Part shown: in pieces, positions 17,844 to 26,300 of the stretch | Numbering within the stretch: the stretch's first letter is position 1 | Layout of the letters: every line of letters begins with the position of its first letter | Origin: JAUILH01 sp964230215 | Lineage (GTDB): Bacteria; Bacteroidota; Bacteroidia; Flavobacteriales_D; JAUILH01 | Length of the DNA: 64,000 bases | Reading direction: 5' to 3' | Assembly (NCBI GenBank): GCA_964230215.1 | Contig: CAXRGQ010000016.1 | Span: forward strand, 310,001 to 374,000 | Notes under the pieces: generated by a model | Database searches by the model: none | What the model was told of the DNA's origin: nothing | Seen by the model: the letters and a program-made list of their open reading frames with translations, nothing else | Made by a program: the position numbers and the translations under genes

Positions 17844-18551
17844 TTACATTTCGATTATATTCCCGCTACCACTCGTATTAGTGCTAACCGATGGAGGATT
17901 TCCCCAATAATAGATATCTCCAGATCCAGTGATATTGCACACTAATGAGTTTAGCGCTGTTACGCGAATATCTCCGCTACCATCAAGGTCAACAAACACG
18001 TCCTGAGCAACTAGATTTTTACAATTGACATTTCCACTGCCCTCTAGTTCAATGTTACAATCATTGGCTGTCCCGGTAATATCAATATCACCCGAACCAT
18101 CAAGATTAGTAGTAAGAGTTGTCAATAAATCAAAATCCAAATCAATATTTCCAGAACCCTTTAGCTTAACAAATACTTGATTGGATAAAAGATGTTCACC
18201 ATAAATATCACCCGATCCTTTTAATTCAATTTCATTGATATAGTGCGCAGACACATAAACACGAACTGTTTTATTCCGGATGAAATGATGAGTTCTTTCA
18301 TCTATTCTTAATTCGTGGTTTGATAAAGCTGTGTAGATGTATGGCATCACATTTTCGCCTGCCTCAACACGCACATCATAGTTAGTGTCTTGAGTTATAT
18401 ACACATCAAACGAGCCATTAGCCTGAATTGAGGTAACTGAATCAGCTAATACGCGATCTTCCACAATCACCTGACCAGCGTCCAAGGGTTTTTGACAAGC
18501 ATAAAAGCTAGCCACTGTTATACTTAAAATTCCAATAATTGCTTTATTCAT
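17844..18551 (-). CDS. DUF2807 (head GIN domain) lipoprotein
   Basis: 235 residues; the lipobox SFYAC gives Cys19. The mature part shows the repeated GSGDI/GSGNI motif of DUF2807 (IELKGSGDIY, VKLKGSGNID, TNLDGSGDID, VDLDGSGDIR, NITGSGDIYY), which forms a short parallel beta-helix. The function of the family is unknown. It is the first gene of a five-gene minus-strand operon carrying an ECF sigma factor, and it is related in fold to the last gene of that operon. Confidence 0.85.
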   Translation of the reverse strand: MNKAIIGILSITVASFYACQKPLDAGQVIVEDRVLADSVTSIQANGSFDVYITQDTNYDVRVEAGENVMPYIYTALSNHELRIDERTHHFIRNKTVRVYVSAHYINEIELKGSGDIYGEHLLSNQVFVKLKGSGNIDLDFDLLTTLTTNLDGSGDIDITGTANDCNIELEGSGNVNCKNLVAQDVFVDLDGSGDIRVTALNSLVCNITGSGDIYYWGNPPSVSTNTSGSGNIIEM

Positions 18552-18659
18552 AATATCTAGTTTTTATACTCTAGACACAGAAAAAATAAAAAGTTGCAAG
18601 CAGGTAGATATTTTTTTTATTTCTCAGAAATATCTTCAAAAATCACAATCGAAAATGAC

Positions 18660-18667
18660 TAAATTAG
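18660..18667 (+). promoter_or_regulatory. Minus-7-like box TAAATTAG, leaderless type
   Basis: One mismatch to TAnnTTTG; it ends four bases before ATG 18672, the same spacing seen at several other genes in this window. Confidence 0.4.
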
Positions 18668-18671
18668 CGTC

Positions 18672-19169
18672 ATGGATTCACCGGTAATTGTATTGAGTGC
18701 AGAACAAATCAGGCAAAAAACTGAAAGGTTAGCGCATCAAATTAATGAACTGCATCACGCCGAAGAGGAGATAATATTACTCGGTATCGCCAAGAAGGGA
18801 TATGAATTTGCTGAACGATTGCATGGAGTTTTAACAGGTGTATTTGAAAACAAAGCCGTATTAGGTTCTATAGCACTTCATCCAGAGCACCCGTTCCAAC
18901 AGGATTGTACATATAGCATCAATCCAGATGATATGATGAACAAAACTGTGATTCTAATTGATGATGTACTTAATTCAGGTAAGACCTTAATTTACGCCTG
19001 TAAACATATTCTTGAGCATCAACCTAAAAGAGTCAATACAGTTGTTTTAGTAGACAGAAGACACAGACGATTCCCCATTAGAGCGGACTTGGTCGGTTTA
19101 ACCTTATCTACTACTATGGAAGAGCATATTACGGTTGATATGCAGAAAAATGAAGCTTATTTGAGTTGA
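18672..19169 (+). CDS. PyrR-like phosphoribosyltransferase
   Basis: A 165-residue type I PRTase with the PRPP-binding motif VILIDDVLNSGKTL (about residues 96-109) and a hood region like that of PyrR (VVLVDRRHRRFPIRADLVG). In Bacteroidetes such free-standing genes are often named phosphoribosyltransferase without assigned substrate. No pyrimidine gene or PyrR-type attenuator is seen nearby, so a regulatory role is not supported. It overlaps aroK (convergent) by 13 bases. Confidence 0.82.
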   Translation: MDSPVIVLSAEQIRQKTERLAHQINELHHAEEEIILLGIAKKGYEFAERLHGVLTGVFENKAVLGSIALHPEHPFQQDCTYSINPDDMMNKTVILIDDVLNSGKTLIYACKHILEHQPKRVNTVVLVDRRHRRFPIRADLVGLTLSTTMEEHITVDMQKNEAYLS

Positions 19170-19663
19170 TGTTTTATCAATTGAACTAAACTTTCGACAG
19201 GCAAAGTACCATCAACTGTGTAATCAGCTTGTAAGTAATAATGTTTTCGTTCTTCCAACTTATTGCTTATTAAGGATTTTATCCCAGCTTTATCTAGCCC
19301 ATTGATTAAAGGTCGTTTTCCATCATTTTGATTGCCGAGTCGTTTTAACAATTCCTCCTCAGTTAGGTATAAATAAAAACTAATGCCAGATTTTTTGATG
19401 AAATCGATATTGTCATCCGAACAGAATGTTCCTCCCCCCAATGCTATGACAAGCTTGTCTCCAGTTATTGATTGAAGCACTTCAACTTCTACATCTCTGA
19501 AATAAGCTTCTCCTTTAGTTTCGAATATCTCTGAAATGGATAAGCCTTCCTTTTTTACAATTTGTTCATCAAGGTCTACAAAGCGGTAGGACAAAGCACT
19601 TGCGAGACTTTGGCCTAAAGTTGACTTTCCACTTCCCATAAAACCTGTTAGATATACGCGCAT
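19157..19663 (-). CDS. aroK: Shikimate kinase
   Basis: 168 residues, the usual size. It phosphorylates shikimate in the aromatic amino acid pathway. The P-loop GFMGSGKST is at residues 7-15, with Asp-containing FVDLDEQI, the shikimate-binding EAYFRDVE, ALGGGTF and the lid arginine in NDGKRPLI. Its promoter region is shared with the divergent gene that starts at 19695. Confidence 0.95.
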   Translation of the reverse strand: MRVYLTGFMGSGKSTLGQSLASALSYRFVDLDEQIVKKEGLSISEIFETKGEAYFRDVEVEVLQSITGDKLVIALGGGTFCSDDNIDFIKKSGISFYLYLTEEELLKRLGNQNDGKRPLINGLDKAGIKSLISNKLEERKHYYLQADYTVDGTLPVESLVQLIKHQLK

Positions 19664-19668
19664 TATAT

Positions 19669-19676
19669 TAAATTTG
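19669..19676 (+). promoter_or_regulatory. Minus-7 box TAAATTTG
   Basis: A perfect TAnnTTTG match 18 bases before ATG 19695, giving a short 5' UTR. It overlaps the in-frame TTG at 19674, which rules that TTG out as the start. Confidence 0.6.
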
Positions 19677-19694
19677 TCTCATCAATCTACAAAG

Positions 19695-20867
19695 ATGCAG
19701 ATAAAAGAAGTCGCTAGTAAGCAGGATATCAAATTGTTTCATAAGCTGCCCTGGCAAATATACAAGGATGATAAGAACTGGATTCCGCATCTTAAGCAAG
19801 ATATCGAAAAGATTTTCGACCCAAAGAAAAACAAGAAGTGGAGAAAAGGTGAAGCTAAAAGGTGGTTACTAATTAATGACGGAAAAGTCTGTGGACGGAT
19901 TGCTGCCTTTGTAGATGGCTCGAACAAAGAATATGCTAGCGGTATCGGATTCTTTGAGTGTATCAATAATAAGGAATTCGCTTTTGCTTTATTTGACAAG
20001 GCCAAGGAATGGTTGATCTCAAAGGGGGCAACGCGCATGGATGGTCCTATTAACTTTGGAGAAAACCACCAATACTGGGGATTGATCATAGAGAATTTTG
20101 ATGAGCCCCCCTACTATATGCAAAACTACAACCCTGCCTACTATGTAGATTTTTTTGAAGCCTATGGTTTTGAGATATATTACAAACAGGAGATTTTTTA
20201 CCGAGACGTTACGCGCAAGTTGGAGGATAAGTTTACGGAGCGTGCAAGGCGATTAATGAAAAACCCAGAGTATAGGGTTGAGCATATCGACCTAAAGCGA
20301 ATAGATAAATACACAGAAGATTTCAGAACCATCTACAACAGAGCGTGGGCGAATAGAGAAAAAGGCTTCAGTACTATGAGTGCCGTTCAGGCTAAGGCTG
20401 TAATGGCCAGTCTTAAGCCTATTCTTGACCCAGAGATTGTATACTTTGCCTACCACAATGATAAGCCCATAGGCATGTATATTCAGCTTCCTGAAATCAA
20501 TCAAATCTTTAGACACGTACACGGAAATTTGAACTTGATAGGAAAATTGAAATTCCTTTATCATAAAAAAGCCAAGACCGTAGACAGGTGTTTTGGAATG
20601 GTATTCGGTATAGATCCAGACTATCAAGGAAAAGGTGTAGAAGGCATGATCTTTAAATACATGGAATCAATTGTTCACCGTGATTATCGCTATAAAGATT
20701 TGGTGATTACCTGGATTGGTGATTTTAATCCTAAAATGATCTCCATTGTTAAATCACTGGGCACGACAAAATTACGTGAGATGGCTACATACCGTTATTT
20801 ATTTGATCGCACTGCGGAGTTCAAACGAAAGCCAATAGCCAACATCACGCCGAGTGGGGAGTTGTAG
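19695..20867 (+). CDS. GNAT-like N-acetyltransferase family protein
   Basis: A 390-residue protein of a conserved two-part family that resembles tandem GNAT folds. The N-terminal half has LPWQIYKDDKNWIP and DGPINFGENHQYWGL. The C-terminal half has a GNAT-like acetyl-CoA motif region (FGMVFGIDPDYQGKGVEG). Substrate unknown. The start at 19695 is chosen because a promoter box lies over the upstream TTG. It is monocistronic and precedes tRNA-Lys. Confidence 0.7.
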   Translation: MQIKEVASKQDIKLFHKLPWQIYKDDKNWIPHLKQDIEKIFDPKKNKKWRKGEAKRWLLINDGKVCGRIAAFVDGSNKEYASGIGFFECINNKEFAFALFDKAKEWLISKGATRMDGPINFGENHQYWGLIIENFDEPPYYMQNYNPAYYVDFFEAYGFEIYYKQEIFYRDVTRKLEDKFTERARRLMKNPEYRVEHIDLKRIDKYTEDFRTIYNRAWANREKGFSTMSAVQAKAVMASLKPILDPEIVYFAYHNDKPIGMYIQLPEINQIFRHVHGNLNLIGKLKFLYHKKAKTVDRCFGMVFGIDPDYQGKGVEGMIFKYMESIVHRDYRYKDLVITWIGDFNPKMISIVKSLGTTKLREMATYRYLFDRTAEFKRKPIANITPSGEL

Positions 20868-20907
20868 AAAGCAATTCTCAATTTTTTTCCATTTTTTCCA
20901 ATTTAAC

Positions 20908-20938
20908 TTTGCGATATTAAACCAGACTATTATATTTG
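20908..20938 (+). promoter_or_regulatory. Complete Bacteroidetes promoter of tRNA-Lys
   Basis: TTTG (20908-20911), 19 bases, then TATATTTG (20931-20938). Both elements match the phylum consensus exactly. It is 49 bases before the mature tRNA. Confidence 0.85.
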
Positions 20939-20987
20939 CACTCGCTTTTCGCATGACGCTAAAGCTTCAGCGAATAAATTAGCGGAT

Positions 20988-21060
20988 GATCTCCTAGCTC
21001 AGCTGGTAGAGCATATCCCTTTTAAGGATAGGGTCCTGGGTTCGAACCCCAGGGGGATCA
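20988..21060 (+). tRNA. tRNA-Lys (anticodon TTT)
   Basis: A 73-base cloverleaf. The acceptor stem GATCTCC pairs with GGGGATC with one GU pair; the D arm is GCTC...GAGC; the anticodon stem TATCC/GGATA encloses the loop CTTTTAA with anticodon TTT; the T arm CTGGG/CCCAG encloses TTCGAAC. The discriminator base is A and CCA is not encoded. Confidence 0.97.
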
Positions 21061-21066
21061 CGAAAC

Positions 21067-21105
21067 AAAAAGAGGAATTAACACTTGGTTAATTCCTCTT
21101 TTTTT
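21067..21105 (+). terminator. Terminator after tRNA-Lys
   Basis: A 14-base-pair perfect stem (AAAGAGGAATTAAC / GTTAATTCCTCTTT) with an ACTTG loop, followed by further T, starting seven bases after the tRNA. Confidence 0.92.
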
Positions 21106-21227
21106 ATTGAAACCTTTGATAATTAAGGCTTTAAAAACCTCCTTGTATTCCTTGCTTATAGTTTAGCACTAATATAATAGTATCATATTGTGCAAACAAT
21201 CGTGCAATCATTTGCCTAAGCTCGCAC

Positions 21228-21542
21228 TCATTCATTAATCTCATTACTAATGTTTATAACATTTTCATCACCAAACCATTCTTTTGCTTTGGCTATAACT
21301 TGATCGCTTGGAGAGTGAAAGTATACTGCCAAACTTTCCTTAGACCGCGTGCAACAGACATAAAATATCTTTTGAGTTCTATTCAGCACAGATTGCGATC
21401 CGCTTCCCAAAAATAGATTCTCAAAGTTGTATTTATTCCAATTCCCATAGTCAAGTATGACTAATACATTATCGAACTCACTTCCTTTGGTTTTATTATT
21501 CCCCCTCAGAGTCACTCGAAGAGGACTTTGAGCTCCAAACCC
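21228..21542 (-). pseudogene. C-terminal remnant of a UvrD-family superfamily 1 helicase
   Basis: The frame is open from just after a TGA at 21543-21545 to a stop at 21228. The peptide carries helicase motif V-like TKGSEFDNVLVI and motif VI-like FYVCCTRSKESLAVY, both typical of the C-terminal RecA domain of UvrD/Rep-like helicases, and ends normally. No Walker A or other N-terminal motif is found upstream on either strand before the next gene. The best in-frame start is a GTG at 21515, which would give only 95 residues. This is therefore a decayed fragment beside a tRNA, probably from a lost mobile or defence locus. Confidence 0.75.
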
Positions 21543-21661
21543 TCAATGCACTTATTAACAATAATCAAAACACCCAATAATCGAACAATTCAACTCCTAA
21601 ATAGAATCAACGCTCTAATGACCACCCCAACCGATTTAAATATTTATTATCTTTTGCAATC

Positions 21662-22033
21662 ATGCGCATAGACAAATACACATGGTGTGTACGCCTATTC
21701 AAAACCAGATCTAAGGCGACCACGGCTTGTAACAAAGAACAAGTGAGACTCAACGGTGAGACTGTTAAACCGAGCAAGCCGGTACAAGAAAAAGATGTAA
21801 TTTCTATTAAACATGGTGCTTTTATGCGTGAGTACAAGGTGCTTGATATTCCAAAATCGCGAGTAGGAGCTAAACTGGTTTCTGCTCTGTATGTGGAAAT
21901 AACGCCGGCAGATATATTGGACCAGATACTAGTTGTCGAAAAAATAAATCGTGAGAATAGTGCTCTGGGAATTAAAGGACGACCCACCAAAAAGGATCGG
22001 AGAGATTTAGATAAAACACGCTTTAACTTTTAA
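21662..22033 (+). CDS. S4-domain RNA-binding protein, Hsp15-like
   Basis: A 123-residue protein with an N-terminal S4 domain (MRIDKYTWCVRLFKTRS, then VRLNGETVKPSKPV) and a basic C-terminal tail (KGRPTKKDRRDLDK). This is the layout of Hsp15 (HslR), which binds stalled 50S subunits carrying peptidyl-tRNA. It stands alone on the plus strand after the helicase remnant. Confidence 0.85.
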   Translation: MRIDKYTWCVRLFKTRSKATTACNKEQVRLNGETVKPSKPVQEKDVISIKHGAFMREYKVLDIPKSRVGAKLVSALYVEITPADILDQILVVEKINRENSALGIKGRPTKKDRRDLDKTRFNF

Positions 22034-22096
22034 TTACACTGATTTTATTTAGATAATTGTTTGATTTTTGTTACCTGCTCGGCTAAGCGAGTATCC

Positions 22097-22104
22097 TATT
22101 TTTG
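22097..22104 (+). promoter_or_regulatory. Minus-7 box TATTTTTG, leaderless type
   Basis: A perfect TAnnTTTG match that ends five bases before ATG 22110. It rules out the in-frame upstream start at 22068. Confidence 0.6.
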
Positions 22105-22109
22105 ACATT

Positions 22110-23327
22110 ATGAAGAAGATTATTGTCATTGGCGGAGGAACAGCAGGAATAAGTGTTTCAGCCAGACTCTTAAAGGATAACAAGGAAGTTGAAATTACCC
22201 TTTTTGAACCATCGGATCACCATTATTATCAGCCTCTTTACACATTGGTAGGTGCGGGAGCTGACAAAAAAGAGAAGACACAGCGTTTAATGTCTGAGCT
22301 CATTCCCAATGGTGTATATTGGATAAAGCGGCGGATAGCAAGGTTTGACCCTGACAATAATTTAGTTATATGCGAAAAGGGCGAAAACCACGTATATGAC
22401 TTTCTTGTGGTTGCTCCCGGTATTCAACTTGATTGGCACCTCATTGAAGGACTTAAAGACACATTAGGTAAAAATGGTGTGTGTAGTATTTACGGCTACC
22501 ATGAGGCAGAGGAGACATTCAATACATTAAAGGCATTTAAGGGCGGAGACGCCATATTTACCGCGGGAAGTACCCCTGTGAAATGTGGAGGTGCTTCACA
22601 AAAAATAATGTACTTAGCAGATGCCTATTTTAGAAAGCAAGGTATAAGAGATAAAACCAATATTTTATTTGCATCAGCTGGTACTAGACTTTTTGGTGTT
22701 CCTGGGTTCTATGAAGCTTTGCAAAAGGTTGTTAAGAAAAAGGATATTGAGACGCGGTTTTTCCATGAACTTGTTAAAGTAGACGGTGATAATAAAATTG
22801 CACATTTTAAGGTAAAACAATTTAGAGATGGAGAGCAAACACACATCTCTGATGAAACGATAAAATTTGATTTGCTCCACGTAGTGCCTCCTCAAAGTGC
22901 CCCAGACTTCATCAAGGAAAGTGAATTATCAATACAAGATGGAAATCTTAAAGGTTGGCTTGACGTTGACCATTATTCTCTTCAACATAATAAATATCCT
23001 AATATTTTTGGTCTAGGTGATGTTTGTGGACTTCCGACCGCCAAAACAGGAGCAGCCATTCGTAAACAGTTCACTGTGGTGGCAAACAATATTCGCTTAT
23101 TGATTAGTGATAAAAATGTAAGCAGCACTGATGTGTACAATGGATACTCGGCCTGCCCTATTCTCACCGACTATTCTCACGTGATTATGGCTGAGTTTGA
23201 ATATGGCAACAAACCAAAGCCATCGTTCTTTTTTAATACTAAAAAACCGCTATGGATAATGTATCTGTTAAAGCACTATTTGCTTCCATGGATGTATTGG
23301 AATAGAATGATGAAGGGAAAACAATAA
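22110..23327 (+). CDS. sqr: Sulfide:quinone oxidoreductase, type II (SQOR-like)
   Basis: A 405-residue flavoprotein that should oxidise sulfide to a persulfide or polysulfide and pass electrons to quinone at the membrane. Seen are the FAD-binding IVIGGGTAGISV, STPVKCGGASQKIMY with redox Cys159, and FGLGDVCGLPTAKTGAA with Cys306. The CGGASQKIMYLADAYFRK-like region and the C-terminal YSACPILTDYSHVIMAEF strongly resemble mitochondrial SQOR. No membrane segment is expected apart from an amphipathic C-terminal region. Rhodanese and YeeE genes about 16 kb away fit the same sulfur chemistry. Confidence 0.9.
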   Translation: MKKIIVIGGGTAGISVSARLLKDNKEVEITLFEPSDHHYYQPLYTLVGAGADKKEKTQRLMSELIPNGVYWIKRRIARFDPDNNLVICEKGENHVYDFLVVAPGIQLDWHLIEGLKDTLGKNGVCSIYGYHEAEETFNTLKAFKGGDAIFTAGSTPVKCGGASQKIMYLADAYFRKQGIRDKTNILFASAGTRLFGVPGFYEALQKVVKKKDIETRFFHELVKVDGDNKIAHFKVKQFRDGEQTHISDETIKFDLLHVVPPQSAPDFIKESELSIQDGNLKGWLDVDHYSLQHNKYPNIFGLGDVCGLPTAKTGAAIRKQFTVVANNIRLLISDKNVSSTDVYNGYSACPILTDYSHVIMAEFEYGNKPKPSFFFNTKKPLWIMYLLKHYLLPWMYWNRMMKGKQ

Positions 23328-23350
23328 TTCATCGCAAAAAAAAATAGATA

Positions 23351-23384
23351 AAAAAAGCCCTGACATTTCTGTCAGGGCTTTCTT
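23351..23384. terminator. Bidirectional terminator between sqr and the large T9SS gene
   Basis: The nine-base-pair stem GCCCTGACA / TGTCAGGGC with a TTTC loop is flanked by A-rich and T-rich runs, so it can serve both converging genes. Confidence 0.9.
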
Positions 23385-23399
23385 ATTAAATCTATGATT

Positions 23400-26300
23400 T
23401 TACTTACGAACTACCACTCTAATAGTTTGTGTTTTGTCATCAGATCTAAACTCTACAAAGTAGATGCCTGATTCGTTAACATTCAAGCTAACATCTGTCT
23501 GATTTCCAATCACGTTCTGAACATGTACTTCACGTCCTAATGCATCACGAACGATTAGCTGTCCATGATTAACATTTGATACAAGTGTAAAGTCACCATT
23601 CGATGGGTTTGGATATAAGTTGATAGCCAATCCATCTTGCTCATAAACGCTCACCTGAGTTCCAACAATTACTTGAGCAGTTGTTGTACAGCCATTATCA
23701 TCAGTGATAGTAACATCATACGTTCCAGCTTCAAGACCAGTTGGATCTTCATCCGTAGATGTAAATCCGTTTGGTCCAGTCCATGAGAACGTGTAAGGTG
23801 CTGTTCCACCAGTAGCTGTTAAGTCAATTGTTCCATCCATACCCATTAACTCATCAGTAGATGTTCCTGATCCGCTTAGGGCAGTTGGCTCATTGATTGT
23901 TACTGACGTAGTTTCAACACATCCGTTACCATCTGTAATTGTAACCGTATAAGTTCCGGCAGCAACACCAGCAAAAACACCTGTTGATTGTGCTCCTGCA
24001 CCTAAGTCAAACGTGTAAGGTGATGTTCCACCAGTAGCTGAAACAGCAAGTTCTCCATCACTTAATCCGTTACATGTAACATCCATAGTAGAGTCAATTG
24101 CACTAACAATTGCTGTTGGTTCTGTAACCGTAACTGATGTTGAAGCTACACAGCTATTGTTATCAGTAACTGTTACGCTGTATGTTCCAGCACCAACACC
24201 CGATAAATCTTCAGTTGTAGTTGCTCCTGCATCATCCCAAAGGTATGTTGCAGATGTAGCACCACCATTAAGCACAACGTCTATTTGAATGTCTCCATTC
24301 GCATCTCCGTTACAAAGAAGTGCTAAAGTAGAACTTGCTCCATCAACAGTAATAGTAGGTCCATTAGGATCAGACAATGAAACTGTAGTTGTCTCAACAC
24401 AGCCGTTGTCATCTGTTACTGTTAACTGAATACTTCCAGCTGGCATATCAATTGGATCTTCAACTGAAGATGTGTAAGTACCACCATCAGACCAGCTATA
24501 AGTGTAGGCTCCTGAAATTGTTCCACCACTTACCGTAACTGAAGCAGTTCCATCAGCTACACCACATCCTGTCGGATTAGTAGTGCCATCAACTGTGATG
24601 GCTATTGCTGTAGGCTCTGTTACAGTAACAGCAGCAGAAGCTGTACATCCGTTGGCATCAGTGATGTCAACATTATATGTTCCAGCCATTAAGCCAGTTA
24701 AATCTTCTGAAGTAGATGCTCCTGCATCATCCCATAAGAAAGAGTAAGCAGAAGTTCCGCCAGTCACTGTTAAGTCGGCAGCACCTGTTGAAGCACCGTT
24801 ACAATCAACAGCTGTTTCAACCACAGTACCAGCAAGATCAGTTGTTACAGTTACTATTTGAACATCAGTAGTCTGATTTCCAGCAGCATCTGTAACCGTC
24901 CAAGTTACTGTAGTTGATCCCAGTGGGAAAGTAGCTGGCGCGTCATTTGTTACAGTCTCTCCTGAACAGTTATCGGCAGCAGTTGGAGAACCAAGTGATA
25001 CACCTGTTGCAGAACATCCCGCTGCATTTGCAAGCACATTCACTGCTGATGGAGCTGTAATTGTTGGGAATTCATCATCTGTAATTGTCACATCAAAAGA
25101 TGCAGAAACAGATTGTCCATTGCCGTCTGTATATTCATACGTAACAGTAGTTGTTCCAATTGGGAATAAAGTACCAGATGCTTGACCAGCTGTCATTGTA
25201 CCATTCAATCCAGTACCGTCACAATCATCATCAAATGTAGGATCTGTGTAGTTCACGATTGCACCACATTGACCAGCATCAACTCCCATAGACATGTTTG
25301 TTGGGGCAGCTGCCACTGTAGGCGCATTATCCTGAACAGTAACTGTTTCAATTGTAGTCATCTCAGACTCACACGCACACCCAGGTGAACCATACACCCA
25401 ATCGGTAGCAGGATCCATGTTAGTTAGTGTACCATCAAAGTTTCCAGTGATATCTGAAGCAGTTGTACCCGCGCCATCGTTAAAGTTGTACGCCGCAATT
25501 AAATCTGTCTCAGTACCTGAAATACAGTTATTCATATTTGCTGCAACCTCACTAGCAGTTAGCGGTGAATTCCAGATTCTTAAATTATCAACATTTCCAT
25601 TAAATTCTGCTCCGCCCCATGGAACATTACCAATGCTAATTTGACCTGTTCCAGCATAATCAGCACCAGAAACGTCTGCTGCAACTTGCGTACCGTCCAT
25701 ATATATGGTTCTTGCATTTGTAACAGCATCATAAGTAACTGCATAGTGGTGCCAGTTCATATCCGTAACTGGGCCTGCATCCAAGTCATTTGCCCAGAAA
25801 GCAAACGTAAAGTTGTTAGAGCCTCCTCTAAATCCAATATGCAAAGCTTGGTTTGTTGTGTTTACGCCATTGTATTGACCAATAACAAAGTCATTTCCAC
25901 CAATAGCTGAACGTTTAGCCCAGAACTCTATTGAGAACGATTGATTTGCAAAATCTACTCCTGTTACATCTACTTGCTCATTAGCACCGTTGAAATCTAA
26001 TCCAAGTGTGTTAGTTGCTAGCACATTATAAGATGTAGTCGCTGACAGGTTACCAGTATTCATGTTCAATGCACTACCGTTTCCAGCAGTTGGTCCTTCA
26101 ATAATCGCGTCATTCGAATCATCTCTTAAGAAATAGAATGCTCCGTTTTGAGATGAACCTAAATCAATAGTAGTAGCTGTGTTAGGGCAAACAGTTGATG
26201 AAGCAGCAGTCACAGTCTCGTCATTCAACGGATCAATAGTAACAGTAGCTGTTGTACTCATATCCATTGAACATGCTCCACATGTATTTGCTCCAGCAAC

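Noticed and set aside
18672..19169. PyrR regulatory role with RNA attenuation
   Set aside because: No pyrimidine biosynthesis gene, anti-antiterminator or terminator structure is found next to the phosphoribosyltransferase gene.
20988..21661. tRNA-Lys locus considered as an integrated element with attachment sites
   Set aside because: No second copy of the tRNA 3' end, integrase or mobility gene is present in the window; only the helicase remnant suggests past insertion.
23400..25000. Repetitive DNA that could be read as a tandem repeat or CRISPR array
   Set aside because: The repeats are about 230 bases, imperfect and in frame; they encode SprB-like protein modules and lack identical short repeats with spacers.
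25182..25910. Several plus-strand frames of 68-89 codons inside the giant T9SS gene
   Set aside because: Antisense to a long continuous frame with clear domains; composition reflects Thr/Gly-rich codons read backwards.
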